From a virus: DNA of 64,000 nucleotides. Location: IMG/VR virus record IMGVR_UViG_3300028840_003067, positions 1 to 64,000 of that record, one strand, 5' to 3'. How positions within the stretch are numbered: the stretch's first letter is position 1; each line of letters opens with the position of its first letter. The translations under genes were made by a program, and so were the position numbers. Below, piece after piece: positions 38,590 to 48,597 of this stretch. Under the pieces are notes generated by a model. The model ran no database searches. It was not told the DNA's origin and was given only the letters and a program-made list of their open reading frames with translations.

Positions 38590-40130
38590 TACAACACCGT
38601 CTTAAATCCTGTGAGAGTCATTTTCATCGTATCTACCGCTCCGCGCATCAAGGTTCGCTGCATCTGATCCACATAGATCCGGACCGTCGACGACAAGGCA
38701 ATCACGTCCCCTGGCTCGAATCTCGGATCGTACCGCATCAAGAGAGTCCGCGGCTGTTCCTTCATAACTTCGTAGTGCAATTGATTCTCAACGAGCGGGA
38801 GCGCCCGTTCTTCCGTTGAAATGAAGTCGTTACGGATCTCCTTCTCACGCTCTTGCCAGAACTCTAGTCCTGATTTCTGTGCGATGGCTTGCTTTTCTAA
38901 GTATACCATTTCGTAAGGCGTTCCCCAAACCTCATATTGACCGGTTCCAATGCTGGACATGACGATCAAAATAAAGAACAGGACGACGGCCTGAAGCACA
39001 CGGCCCACAGGAATTGTCGTAAAGTATCCGAGGCCGTCTGGGAAGCCTGATAAGATGAGGTACACGGCAAACAGCACCGCGACGAGAATCGAGGTCCAAA
39101 CACTAATCGTGACGGTGATCTTGCTTGAAAACTCATCAAGTTTGACCATCGCTTCCGAACCGACGGGAACCAACCCAGAGTTGACACTCTGGATCACGAT
39201 GAACCGTGGGTTATCACTCCGCGATTTTCGTTCATCACTGTAATACACGATGATATCCTGCTTCGGACGAAAGAATCCGGTTGTCACCATCGCTGAACCG
39301 AGAATCTGATCGTCCCCATCGACTCTCGACAAGGAGTTACTCAAATAGATCAAGATGACTTTGTTAATGGTCTCGGCGCTGGATGCCCGAACATCGTACC
39401 GTATCAGGTATTTATCATCAGGCAGCGTATGCGTGGTGCGGTGCTGATCGATACTAATCAATTTCAGCTTCCCTCGTCCGTCAAACCACGGTCGCGCATT
39501 TAGCCCGAAGGTGAGTCCCTCGATAGCCTCCCACGGTGGGGTATTGACGACTTGGTTCGTATTCTTATCGAAGGTCAGATTCCACGGATTCGGAACGTCA
39601 ATTTCTCCTGGCCCCATCAACATAATGTCCTGCACGATATTATAGAACATCGCGCCCCAATCCGACCCGATGGTGAAGTCGGATGACGTGACATTCCGTC
39701 GTCGCCATGCCTGATTGTTCTGTCGACTGTAGACTGAGAACTGTATATCGATGTTCGTATCACGCTCATACTTCCATGAGTAGGTGCCTTCGACGGTACC
39801 GGTAAAAGTCCACAGCCATTCTGTTTCCGCAAGATTCTCGAACCCTTCTCGAAGGCGAATGACGCGGCCTTGTCTGATGGAGGTCCGGAGACTGCCCCCA
39901 TCAGGATGAAACAAGAGGCTCCCATCATCCACCATTGCGACCTGGATCCGATCATACGAATAATCAATCTTCGTCACGAACGGAGTCAGGTCAAGCGGCG
40001 TCTGGGTATATTGATCGGTAACAATGTCTTCCCACGAATCCAGGTCGAGCGAAAATGAGTAGAGTTTGAACTTGGGAAAGATCACGTCTCGTGCGAGATA
40101 CTCTTGATATGTCGTGCTTGCGGTAATCAC
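38589..40130 (-). CDS. Tail hub-like protein with two membrane segments
   Basis: It encodes 513 residues. The N-terminal 320 residues (a beta barrel pattern with RIQVAMVDDGSLLF and WTFTGTVEGTYSWKY) resemble tail hub or Tal N-terminal regions. Residues about 340-400 carry two strongly hydrophobic spans, VWTSILVAVLFAVYLILSG and LQAVVLFFILIVMSS, rare in tail-tip proteins. The rest is soluble again. The spans could enter the host membrane during DNA delivery. Confidence 0.65.
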   Translation of the reverse strand: MITASTTYQEYLARDVIFPKFKLYSFSLDLDSWEDIVTDQYTQTPLDLTPFVTKIDYSYDRIQVAMVDDGSLLFHPDGGSLRTSIRQGRVIRLREGFENLAETEWLWTFTGTVEGTYSWKYERDTNIDIQFSVYSRQNNQAWRRRNVTSSDFTIGSDWGAMFYNIVQDIMLMGPGEIDVPNPWNLTFDKNTNQVVNTPPWEAIEGLTFGLNARPWFDGRGKLKLISIDQHRTTHTLPDDKYLIRYDVRASSAETINKVILIYLSNSLSRVDGDDQILGSAMVTTGFFRPKQDIIVYYSDERKSRSDNPRFIVIQSVNSGLVPVGSEAMVKLDEFSSKITVTISVWTSILVAVLFAVYLILSGFPDGLGYFTTIPVGRVLQAVVLFFILIVMSSIGTGQYEVWGTPYEMVYLEKQAIAQKSGLEFWQEREKEIRNDFISTEERALPLVENQLHYEVMKEQPRTLLMRYDPRFEPGDVIALSSTVRIYVDQMQRTLMRGAVDTMKMTLTGFKTVL

Positions 40131-40741
40131 TACGCAGCCTCTCCCAGAATCCGAAACCGTAACTCGACGGTCCCTGCCACATAGCCGTGGCGCGTGACAA
40201 TGTAGTCAAACTCGAAGTCACCGGCCCCGACTCCGGCAGAACCGGTCAGTGAGAGGGTGAGCGCCTCAAGCACAATGTTGTAGACTTTACTGGTCCGGTC
40301 CCTCGGTTCCCATTGAATATATGTCCCGTTCGTCGGGGGGTTCCGATAATAGTTTTGGAGTTCCGTGAAGAACGCCAATGTCATGCGAGACTTCGTCGTC
40401 GACCCAAGCCATCGTTCTGCAATTGACACATCCTTCGATTGCCCAAGCCATCCCATAATCACGTTATCTTCGAGCGTTCCGACCGTCAACGCACGAGGAC
40501 GCACATCTAATGGTGAGGTATTGAAATTCGTGTACACATCGGGGTTCGTCTCGTAGATGATTGGCGCAAACAACGTACTCGGATACACGAGTCGCCGTAG
40601 TTCGCCAGCCGTGACGCCGAGAGGATCCCCTGGTAAGATGACCGACGGCGATGCGGTCCCTAAGACAATGTCCGACTGTGTTGTGGCGACAGGGGTGTTA
40701 TCGCCAACTGTGAAGGTAATTGAGTTTGAAATAATAGCCAT
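40130..40741 (-). CDS. Distal tail protein, putative
   Basis: It encodes 203 residues. Beta-rich, with TYIQWEPRDRTSKVYNIVL and a C-terminal strand pair (YVAGTVELRFRILGE), compatible with a distal tail or adaptor barrel. It is placed between the propeller-like proteins and the hub. Assignment rests on position. Confidence 0.5.
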   Translation of the reverse strand: MAIISNSITFTVGDNTPVATTQSDIVLGTASPSVILPGDPLGVTAGELRRLVYPSTLFAPIIYETNPDVYTNFNTSPLDVRPRALTVGTLEDNVIMGWLGQSKDVSIAERWLGSTTKSRMTLAFFTELQNYYRNPPTNGTYIQWEPRDRTSKVYNIVLEALTLSLTGSAGVGAGDFEFDYIVTRHGYVAGTVELRFRILGEAA

Positions 40742-41898
40742 TACGTCACCTTTGTTTCGTCATACGAGACAGTAATCGTGTCAACTTCCTGACTGCTCTC
40801 TGGATACGCGTTGAAGACCGCACTTCCTGCGCCTTCGGTTACGACTGAGGTTAAGTCCAGTAAATCAGCCTTCGACGCCGAGAGTTCAATCCGTCGACCT
40901 CCGGCCCCACTCTCACCTTTTGCACCGGACAGGGAAGTCACGAATGGGACTTGCAGTCCTGGGGCAAGACGACTGACATTGACCGGTACTGCAATAAACG
41001 ACATGACCGGTCGTGGATTATACACTTCAAACGCATTGTTCGCTTTGCCATCGGCATCTTCCGCTTTGATCCGCATCACCCCAAGTTTCTTGCGCTTGCT
41101 GTCCCATGCGACTTTCGCTATACGGTCGGGCGGATCCGTCTTCTGAAGCTCCGTCACGAGTTCCACGCGTCCGGTGAAAAAGTTATATTTCAGCAATGTG
41201 GTTTGTGCCGATGTTGACGGCACCCAAATATTGTCCGAGAAGAGTGCCCACATGCGTTGTGTATCTTCATATCCCGCGCTCCAACAATACGATTCGGGAA
41301 ACGGATGCCACGTCAACAACGTCGATGTGGCAGGGTAGTTGGAGTAGTCATACGTGTACATGCCGCCGCCACTCGTACAAATCGTCACGAGCTTTCGTTC
41401 GGGACAGACGGCCATCCCCGAAATACCGAGATTCAGATTACTAATTTGTGTGGCATTGACAATCGGATTGGCCACTTGCCACGTCGTCGGAATCAAATCA
41501 TCACGCGTTAATTCGATAATGCCCTGCTTCCCTTCTCCTGCGGTATTGGCGTATGTGGCGTACAGTTTATTCAAACCACCACTAAACACTTCACCGGTCC
41601 AGGCATGTGCAACGCCGAATCCGACCAACGTGCGGTGTGACTCCACCGCGCCGGTCTCAGGGTGGATCGTCCACTCTTGATACGACCAACTCGGCCAGCC
41701 GTATTGCGACATTAGTGCGATGAATCGGTAGCGGTCGGTTGCGGGATTGTACACCCACGCGTCGATGAGGGAAATTTTTTCACTGTATGTAATTCCTCCC
41801 GTACAATACGGCGGGTACCCGTCGAGAGCGCCCCACGGCCCTGAACAGTCCGCGTATTCGAAAACATTCTGTACTCGTAATGCTAATTCAAGTGCCAT
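40741..41898 (-). CDS. Propeller-like tail protein with Ig-like end
   Basis: It encodes 385 residues from the ATG at 41898, which overlaps the previous stop. Repeated strand units with Trp and Tyr (SYQEWTIHPETG, YTYDYSNYPATS, WALFSDNIW) suggest a beta-propeller. The final 90 residues (PVNVSRLAPG onward) resemble an Ig-like domain. It is probably a receptor-binding tail-tip part. Confidence 0.6.
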   Translation of the reverse strand: MALELALRVQNVFEYADCSGPWGALDGYPPYCTGGITYSEKISLIDAWVYNPATDRYRFIALMSQYGWPSWSYQEWTIHPETGAVESHRTLVGFGVAHAWTGEVFSGGLNKLYATYANTAGEGKQGIIELTRDDLIPTTWQVANPIVNATQISNLNLGISGMAVCPERKLVTICTSGGGMYTYDYSNYPATSTLLTWHPFPESYCWSAGYEDTQRMWALFSDNIWVPSTSAQTTLLKYNFFTGRVELVTELQKTDPPDRIAKVAWDSKRKKLGVMRIKAEDADGKANNAFEVYNPRPVMSFIAVPVNVSRLAPGLQVPFVTSLSGAKGESGAGGRRIELSASKADLLDLTSVVTEGAGSAVFNAYPESSQEVDTITVSYDETKVT

Positions 41899-42938
41899 TA
41901 AATCCCCGTCCATGCCTGAATGGTCGCAGAGGTTCCCACGAAGTCCGCCGCGCCTGGTCCGCAATACGTATTATGTGCCTCGCCTAAGTCGTCCGTCACA
42001 CTGTACTCTGTTTCTAAATGCCCTTCGGCTGTTCCCCCTGGCTGTCCACTCGACCCAAGCGGAGCCATCCCAAGCGCCTCGTCGCCAAGGAATCCTCCAC
42101 CTGGAACGGGCTGTGTGAGTCGCCAGCCGACCGGCCACCCCACGACCTTTTCGTTGTTTGAACCGGTGAGCGTCGCGGTCAACGTGTCTTCATTGTACCG
42201 TTGACGGTTCGACGACATCGCCAATGCCATCGCGTACGGTTCAACCTGGAATGAATGGATCTGTAGTCGATTCGAGACGATCCCTACACTCCAAATATTT
42301 TTATTCACGTAGTCGACAGCCACTTGATACGCTCTCGGAATTGTCGTCTCATACAGTAATTGGCTCTTCCAAAGATCGTAAAATTGGAGGACGCCATATG
42401 TCCCATTATCTTTATCAATCAAGATACAGAGACCTTCCGGTGTAATGACGGTGATATCCGAGACGAATGGGGTGAGGGTCGCAACCGTTTGAAACGACCC
42501 TAATGTCGTGCCGGTTACCGGATCTTTTTTCGTCACGGTCGTCGTGCCAGCCGCGGTTATCCCTTTGTATATCTCTCCTCGGAAAATCGTCCCGTAATAG
42601 AACAATGCACTCGACGCATTAAATTGGATAAACGGTGTTTCATTCGGATTATAGATGTGGTGCATCGTATCGATATTGTAGTTAATTGTCGGTGACCCGA
42701 CACCGATATGGATGATCCGATCCCGATCCACATCATAACTGTAAAACGCGGTTCCCCATGCCCGAACACGACGAATGGCCGTCCCATCTCGAAACACTTT
42801 ATACGTTCCGTTAAACGGATTCCCGAAAAAGAGACACCCATCATCTCGTTTACTGAACATCAGGTGACCGCTTGACCACGCATCAGATCCGTGGAATGCG
42901 GTCGCTGCATTTGCTTCGTAGAGTTTATGAAGTGCCAT
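41898..42938 (-). CDS. Propeller-like tail protein
   Basis: It encodes 346 residues. The middle consists of repeats of the type FLVVITPEG/LQFYDLW that could form propeller blades. The last 90 residues form a different beta domain. It begins MALHKLYEA, similar in style to its neighbour (MALELALRV), so the two may be old paralogues. Confidence 0.6.
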   Translation of the reverse strand: MALHKLYEANAATAFHGSDAWSSGHLMFSKRDDGCLFFGNPFNGTYKVFRDGTAIRRVRAWGTAFYSYDVDRDRIIHIGVGSPTINYNIDTMHHIYNPNETPFIQFNASSALFYYGTIFRGEIYKGITAAGTTTVTKKDPVTGTTLGSFQTVATLTPFVSDITVITPEGLCILIDKDNGTYGVLQFYDLWKSQLLYETTIPRAYQVAVDYVNKNIWSVGIVSNRLQIHSFQVEPYAMALAMSSNRQRYNEDTLTATLTGSNNEKVVGWPVGWRLTQPVPGGGFLGDEALGMAPLGSSGQPGGTAEGHLETEYSVTDDLGEAHNTYCGPGAADFVGTSATIQAWTGI

Positions 42939-42940
42939 AC

Positions 42941-43210
42941 TTACACAACCTGCGCTTCGTGAACTTTAATCCGATCATAATTGCCCACACCTGGATCTGC
43001 TGTGGGGGCGGTGTAGACCGCCGTTGCATACCCGTCGCTATCCGTGATGTGCTGAATATTATCGAGAGAGCCATACGGGGCACCTTCAATCATTGACGCG
43101 ACACCCACCAACTCCCACCAGATACACGCGTTGGTGTTACCTTTATAGGTGATGGTCCCGCCCCCACCAATGAATTTTGCGTGTGCCGGTATCCGAATCG
43201 TTCCTGCCAT
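42941..43210 (-). CDS. Small tail-tip protein
   Basis: It encodes 89 residues of beta-rich sequence (AKFIGGGGTITYKGN). It directly follows the tape measure gene, where small minor tail proteins usually lie. No family is recognised. Confidence 0.55.
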   Translation of the reverse strand: MAGTIRIPAHAKFIGGGGTITYKGNTNACIWWELVGVASMIEGAPYGSLDNIQHITDSDGYATAVYTAPTADPGVGNYDRIKVHEAQVV

Positions 43211-43212
43211 GC

Positions 43213-46200
43213 TTACACCGATGCCGTTTGAATTTGTAAGGAGTCCGCGACCGCGTTCCCAATCGCTGTCTCAATCGCTTCCGCGCTCAAGCCGGATCCC
43301 ACACTGAGACGGTCCACGCCACGCGCAATTCTCGCCAGCAGTAAGTTCGTGGGCACGAGCGCATCTTGCAGGCTCTCACCGACCAAACCAATCGGGATCT
43401 GTGTCTCTCCTCCGATCAAACCGCGAACCTGTTCACTACTCTGAATCCCGACTGTCGGATTCGCGGCATTCGCGCTTGACTTATTCCCTTGCAGGATTTG
43501 CCCCAACACAAATGACGCGATCAGTCCAAAGCCAGCCGAGAATGCCGGTCCTAATGTCGAGGCCATCTCACCCGTCACGTCGCCGGTCAATTCCTCGAAC
43601 ACACTCTTCACACCCTTTTGGAGCGCAGTCGTCACTTCTTGGAATGTGTTCTTGAGGGAGTCCTTGACCAGACTATCCGCAATGTCTTTGAACACACGGG
43701 TAAAGTCTGTCTTCTTCCCTTCAAACGCATCGAGAATTGAGTCGGTCAACGCGTCCAACGTGGATTGTGTGGCATTGCCCACCGCCGTTAGCGTCACGGC
43801 ATAGTTGGCATTTGATAACGCCGCGGCTTGGGCCGCATTTGCACCCTCTTGAATGGACTGCAAATACCGCTGTTGCGCTTCCACAAACCGTAAATTCGCT
43901 GCTGCTGCGGGATCACCCGCTGCCGCCAGTTCTTGTAACTCAACCTGCAACGCGTTGAGTTGTCCAACCGCCGCGCCGATATCCGTATTGATCTGTAACG
44001 ACACATTGTTGATCTCAGCGCGTGCCGCTTCTAAATCTGTTCGTGGTGCGGCTGCGGCGGCTCCCTGCGCTTGTTGTGCGACCCGACTTTCAAGCTGCAC
44101 GTTTGTCTGTGCCGCCCGTCCGATCTGTTGTTGAAGCTGTTGCGTAATACGTAATTCGTCTTGCTTCAGACGATTTTTCTCAGCCTGTAATGCGATAGCT
44201 GATTGCTCCTCAGCTTTGAGTTGTTTTTGGATGCCAATCTGCTGCTCAAGCCCCGCGTTCGTCTTCTGAAAATTCAGTTGCTCTTGTGCGGTCTTCGTGC
44301 CGAGAATAAGGTTCTGCTGCGCGTCGGCAAGTTCCTTCACCGCCTCGGCTTCCGCTTTCGGGTCGCTAACCTCTTTTGCCAATTCGATCTTCCGGTTCGC
44401 AACGGCGATATCCTGTTCAAGCCCCGCCACTGTCGCCTTAAACACCTTCTCCGCATCAGTCAGGATCTTCGTCGAGGCGGTAAAGTGTGGCTGCGCCTCG
44501 GCTTGAATCACTTCAGCTAACGCCGATTTGGAGACTCGCTCAAACTCTTTGAGACCTTCTTTCGCCACATCAAGCTGCCGTCGCAGATTCGAAAAGATCG
44601 AGAAGGTGGTTTCCTCTGTTACACCACTCACACCGAGTTGCAGGACGCTAAAATCACTCACCGCACCCTTCGCAAGATCCCCTAGATTTTTCTTGATGAA
44701 CGAAGTCGTCTCTTCGGAAATCGAGCGGAGCCGTTCTAACCCACCCGTCGGTCCAACCGCGAATCCTTGTTCAATGAGCGCAAACTCTCGCCGAAGTGCG
44801 TTGAGTTGTGTGTCAATAAGCTGCGCGGATTCTTGCTGCCGACGCGTGCGTCGCGCACGTGCTAAGGCGATCTCCGCTTCCGCGAGTTGCTTGGTCAGTC
44901 TCCCTTGTTCCGCAAGTTGCTCCGGCGTTGGTGCAAAGGGGAGTCGTGGTGCCGCAAAGGTCTCCTGGTTAATCTCCGTCAGTTCTTTAATCCGAGCTTG
45001 AACACCCTTAACCGCGTCTTCCATCGACTTGATGTTCTCGTTGACTTCACCTGTGAAATCAAATTTCCCCAACTTCTCAAGATCCGTTCCAAGCGCCTCG
45101 GCTGCTTTCTGTGCCGCATGGAGCGCCGACCCTGCTTCGGATGCACCAGGAACCAGACTTTTAATAAACGCCTTGACGCTATCAAGGAATGGAAAGGAGG
45201 CTCCACGATCACCTAAGAAGTCATCAACGATCTTGACCTGTTTCTTCAACTCCTCGATGTTCCGTTTGGTAAACTCGTTGATATCCTTATTCGACGATTC
45301 AGGGAGAGACTCTAGTATCTTAATCGTACGCTCAACCTCAGCGCGGTACTCCTTCATGGCACGCTTCTGTGGGTCGATATCGAAGGTGTCTAATGCGTCG
45401 GTGAACGCCTGGATCGCGGAAGGAATGTTGCGAAGAATAATACCGATCGTTTCGACAATTCGGAACAAGGCACTCCCGACCGCCTGTAACACGGCAGCAA
45501 TTTTAATGAACGGACCAATACTCTTCTCAATGCTCTCACCACTCAAAAACGCTTCAACCGTTGAGCGAAACCGGTCCAGCACATCACCGAGCACATCGCC
45601 AATCGCGGCGGCGACCGAAGCCAGCTTCGTTTTATTCGCGTCAATGAAGGCGGTAAACCGTTGGATGCTGTGGACCAATGTCGAGAAGAATCCCTCTCCC
45701 GCAATACGTGACACCTGACGCACAATAGTTTCAAGGCCGTTCAGAGCGGCTTGATACGTCTTTTGTATCTCGTTGGTCGCGGCTTTCGCGCCGACGAGAA
45801 TCCCCTCTAACGGTTTCAAACTTTGTGTCGCACGAATCTGCTGACCGACTTCTTTGATATCGACCCCGAACGCTTTCAACAACTGACCTAACTGCGCGGT
45901 TGGCCGCAACGTGCCAGTCATTAACGAACGGATTTCTTCTTGAACCTGAATCGTGCTTTGCTGTCCCTGCGTCAACAGTAAGATGAGGTCGGTTAACTGT
46001 GCGAGTTGCGTCAATTCCGCACGACGAATGACGACGCCTCGTTGTGCGAAGGTGTTGTACGCCAACTGCAAATCAATCGATGAGGAGAAGTAACGAGCCG
46101 CTAACCGCTCCAACTCGATAAAGATCCCACGCGTGGCGCGTAAATTTTGCAGGAAGATGGACTCATAGGTCCGGCCAGCATTGACGGACTGATCGGCAAT

Positions 46201-46590
46201 GTTCGTGATCGCCGCGGCGGTCCCGATTGTGGCACGATTGAAATCGTCGATGTTCTTAACGGCAAACTTGACGGTGTCGCCAAAGACGGAGAACGCTTTC
46301 TTCGCCGCTTCATATAAGAACAAGTAGAGAGCCGCGGATCGACCAATGATTCCTGCGGTTTTCTCAAGAGCCTTTCCCGCAATCTCCGTGGCCTTCGCGC
46401 CCTTTTCCTGCTCTTTGTTTAAGTCTCGTTGCGCCTTGGTCTGCTTCTCCGCACCCTTTTCCGCTTTCTCATTTCCGCTGGTCAGCGCACGAAAATTAGA
46501 GAGCAGCTTCTCGGCAGACTTCGCCGCGCCATCTAAGCTGTTGATGAGTTCTTTACTGACTGCCTCTAGTTCTATTCTTACGTCCGCCAT
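43213..46590 (-). CDS. Tape measure protein
   Basis: It encodes 1125 residues, the longest gene of the window. Most of it is Ala/Gln/Glu/Lys-rich coiled coil (residues about 480-920), with hydrophobic segments near residues 80-100 (AALYLFLYEAAKKAFSVF) and near 1045-1060 (FGLIASFVLGQIL). It sets tail length and is ejected with the DNA. It overlaps the end of the chaperone frameshift product by 38 bases, the usual arrangement. Confidence 0.95.
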   Translation of the reverse strand: MADVRIELEAVSKELINSLDGAAKSAEKLLSNFRALTSGNEKAEKGAEKQTKAQRDLNKEQEKGAKATEIAGKALEKTAGIIGRSAALYLFLYEAAKKAFSVFGDTVKFAVKNIDDFNRATIGTAAAITNIADQSVNAGRTYESIFLQNLRATRGIFIELERLAARYFSSSIDLQLAYNTFAQRGVVIRRAELTQLAQLTDLILLLTQGQQSTIQVQEEIRSLMTGTLRPTAQLGQLLKAFGVDIKEVGQQIRATQSLKPLEGILVGAKAATNEIQKTYQAALNGLETIVRQVSRIAGEGFFSTLVHSIQRFTAFIDANKTKLASVAAAIGDVLGDVLDRFRSTVEAFLSGESIEKSIGPFIKIAAVLQAVGSALFRIVETIGIILRNIPSAIQAFTDALDTFDIDPQKRAMKEYRAEVERTIKILESLPESSNKDINEFTKRNIEELKKQVKIVDDFLGDRGASFPFLDSVKAFIKSLVPGASEAGSALHAAQKAAEALGTDLEKLGKFDFTGEVNENIKSMEDAVKGVQARIKELTEINQETFAAPRLPFAPTPEQLAEQGRLTKQLAEAEIALARARRTRRQQESAQLIDTQLNALRREFALIEQGFAVGPTGGLERLRSISEETTSFIKKNLGDLAKGAVSDFSVLQLGVSGVTEETTFSIFSNLRRQLDVAKEGLKEFERVSKSALAEVIQAEAQPHFTASTKILTDAEKVFKATVAGLEQDIAVANRKIELAKEVSDPKAEAEAVKELADAQQNLILGTKTAQEQLNFQKTNAGLEQQIGIQKQLKAEEQSAIALQAEKNRLKQDELRITQQLQQQIGRAAQTNVQLESRVAQQAQGAAAAAPRTDLEAARAEINNVSLQINTDIGAAVGQLNALQVELQELAAAGDPAAAANLRFVEAQQRYLQSIQEGANAAQAAALSNANYAVTLTAVGNATQSTLDALTDSILDAFEGKKTDFTRVFKDIADSLVKDSLKNTFQEVTTALQKGVKSVFEELTGDVTGEMASTLGPAFSAGFGLIASFVLGQILQGNKSSANAANPTVGIQSSEQVRGLIGGETQIPIGLVGESLQDALVPTNLLLARIARGVDRLSVGSGLSAEAIETAIGNAVADSLQIQTASV

Positions 46591-47340
46591 CGATCTTCTC
46601 CGTTATGACTTTTGCACCGAAGCCACCGAGCAGCGTCTCTGCGTCTGCTTGCCCTCCCTGACCTTTTGCTTGCGCCCGTTTAATCGCGTTCGTAATGCCA
46701 CGCTGAAACTTCCGCAACGCTTGTGGGGTCTTCCCACTAAATCCTGCCTCAATCGCGTGTACCGCACCGACCGCGATGACGTTCGACATCGTGATCGTCT
46801 CATACGCCCTATTGATCGACGCACATCGTGACAGTGACCGCACAACCGAAATCGGATACTCGTTCAGTAGCGTCGATAAGTCATGCCCTCTGCTTGTCAG
46901 CAGTTCGAGCGAACAATCAAACTCTACTTCGGACTCGCTGGTCCTGCCGCTCCGAGTTGAGCGGCGAGGCTTCCGAAAAAACCGTTCAGGTGCTCCATGT
47001 TCGTCTTAATGACGAGCAGTGTCAAGATCGCACCGTCTGTAAACTTCAACTCTTCAAGCTGCTTCTCAGTGATCCCACACGAGACCGATAAGATCGCCGG
47101 AGAATGTTCGAGGAATGGCTGCAACGCATCCATCAAACTCGTCGAGACGCTCAGCATCCCTTTGGTGTCGGTCTGTTGAAGGGTCTCTGAAAATGCGTCC
47201 CACGAAATGTTCGACGCTGCATACTGTTTGGCAATGGCCGTGATCACGCCGGTCAGCTTCGAGAACTGAACGATGTTCCACTCCTTCACCTTGTACCCTG
47301 CGTACTCGGTGATTGACATAAGGGACAATAACCCGTCCAT
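46553..47340 (-). CDS. Tail assembly chaperone, -1 frameshift (GT-type) product
   Basis: A -1 shift at 46975-46981 joins residues 1-122 of the upstream chaperone to a frame that stays open to 46553, giving 262 residues in all. The second part (SEVEFDCSLELLTSRG, then SINRAYETITMSNVIAVG and AIEAGFSGKTP) reads as conserved protein with no good start of its own. In the lambda G/GT system the long form links tail tube subunits to the tape measure. The gene pair sits right before the tape measure, as in most long-tailed phages. Confidence 0.85.
46924..47340 (-). CDS. Tail assembly chaperone, short (G-type) form
   Basis: It encodes 138 residues. AAGGAG is nine bases before the ATG. The protein is helical with acidic patches and ends in an Ala/Gly linker (LAAQLGAAGPASPK) after the slippery site. 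The short form is usually made in large excess over the frameshifted one and coats the tape measure during tail assembly. Confidence 0.88.
   Translation of the reverse strand: MDGLLSLMSITEYAGYKVKEWNIVQFSKLTGVITAIAKQYAASNISWDAFSETLQQTDTKGMLSVSTSLMDALQPFLEHSPAILSVSCGITEKQLEELKFTDGAILTLLVIKTNMEHLNGFFGSLAAQLGAAGPASPK
46975..46981 (-). promoter_or_regulatory. Programmed -1 frameshift site TTTTTTC
   Basis: Read on the minus strand, the heptamer T TTT TTC lies in frame over codons 121-122 of the chaperone and fits the X XXY YYZ rule. Slipping back one base enters the open frame of the GT-type product 17 codons before the normal stop. Other sites closer to the stop cannot be ruled out. Confidence 0.75.
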
Positions 47341-47377
47341 GATGGGGAACTCCTTTTGTGGTGAGAATGAGGGAAAC

Positions 47378-47402
47378 GTGCCCCCTGATATACAGGGGGC
47401 AC
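47378..47402 (-). terminator. Stem-loop after the major tail protein gene
   Basis: A perfect 10-bp stem (GTGCCCCCTG against CAGGGGGCAC) with a five-base loop lies in the gap between the major tail protein stop and the chaperone. On the minus strand it is followed by GTTTCCC, a poor T-run, so it may act as a partial terminator or protect the upstream message. Confidence 0.7.
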
Positions 47403-47418
47403 TTTAGAACGTTCCTAC

Positions 47419-48582
47419 TTAGGCTGACGCGTCGTACAGGAGGATACGACCGTATGGGTAGGTCGGCGTATTCTCTGTATCGTCCAGCACCGTCAACTGC
47501 AACGGAATCTGCATGAACTCTTGATCGTTCAAGCTCAGATCACCATTGCTGGAAATCTGGCACTTCGGAAACTCCAAGTCGAAGGATAGCCCACGACCAC
47601 TCTGAGGATGCACTTCGAGTCGGGCTGATCCTTCCGCAGCACCGCTCTGCACCAGGTTGCTAATGAGCGCGGTGTAGGTGGTGTAGGTGTAGGAGACCTT
47701 GATCTTCTCACCATCAACCAACGACCCACCGGAGACCGCTCGAACGCGACCATCCTGTGTTGCGCTTCCGTAGTCCACCACGTAATCCGTGTTCTCCACC
47801 AACGCTTGACGACCAATGCTGAGCAAGGTCGCGGCAGTCGGAGAAGCCGCAGTCTGTGTGAAGCGGATCCAGTAGGCCGTCACACTGTTGACCGCATTCT
47901 GTGCCCAATCACCAGGAACCGTGAACGTCAAGGTCGCATCGACCGTGAAGTCATCAGTGCCCGTCATGGACAAGGTTGACCACGTTGAGCCGTTCCAATA
48001 TTCCCAGAGCGGAGCGGTATACCCGACCGACGCGACTTGCACATCGATGTTCAATTCCTTGAACTGTGTGGTTTTGCCGATGTACAACACATCGTTCGCG
48101 TCCGCATTGATGGCAAACGGCGTACCGGCTGCGGTATCCGCTTCTGCACTGTTGTCCGTATACACAGACACACCATCGTACAGATAGCAGTAATCGATGT
48201 ACTGCCGAGCCGAGACCGCCGAGATCGCCGGTTTTCCAACCGAGGCAAACCCGAAGCTCGTCGCCAGCGAAACCACTTGATCGATCACGTTACTTGTTCC
48301 GGCTGCTTGCGAAGCTGCCGTATCACCCTTGAAGAACAGGATGAAGTTGTCGATGACGGGTTCGTCCAAACTGAAATCGATCGTGATGCTCTCACTGAGC
48401 GCGATGATCTTGTCCTTCACACGGGTACCAGGGCGGTTCGTGTAGTGCTCAAGATTCTCCGTCTCCCGACCGAGGGATACGTCGACCATGTTGCCAAGGT
48501 CGCGTTCGCCTGTTCCATCATTGAAGAACAGCTTAATCCCACCAGGTACGGTGTAGTTATCGGTATCGTGAATTTGCGGCAT
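47419..48582 (-). CDS. Major tail protein
   Basis: It encodes 387 residues, with GAGGAG upstream. The N-terminal part (DVSLGRETENLEHYTN) and C-terminal part (KCQISSNGDLSLNDQEFMQI) follow the tail tube fold. The middle (about 130-290) is an added beta domain with WEYWNGSTWSTL repeats, probably displayed on the tube surface. It is followed by a strong stem-loop, in line with high expression. Confidence 0.85.
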   Translation of the reverse strand: MPQIHDTDNYTVPGGIKLFFNDGTGERDLGNMVDVSLGRETENLEHYTNRPGTRVKDKIIALSESITIDFSLDEPVIDNFILFFKGDTAASQAAGTSNVIDQVVSLATSFGFASVGKPAISAVSARQYIDYCYLYDGVSVYTDNSAEADTAAGTPFAINADANDVLYIGKTTQFKELNIDVQVASVGYTAPLWEYWNGSTWSTLSMTGTDDFTVDATLTFTVPGDWAQNAVNSVTAYWIRFTQTAASPTAATLLSIGRQALVENTDYVVDYGSATQDGRVRAVSGGSLVDGEKIKVSYTYTTYTALISNLVQSGAAEGSARLEVHPQSGRGLSFDLEFPKCQISSNGDLSLNDQEFMQIPLQLTVLDDTENTPTYPYGRILLYDASA

Positions 48583-48597
48583 ATCTCTCCTCCTCTG

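Noticed and set aside
44528-45718. Plus-strand ORFs inside the tape measure gene
   Set aside because: Ser- and Arg-rich shadow frames opposite a repetitive coiled-coil gene.
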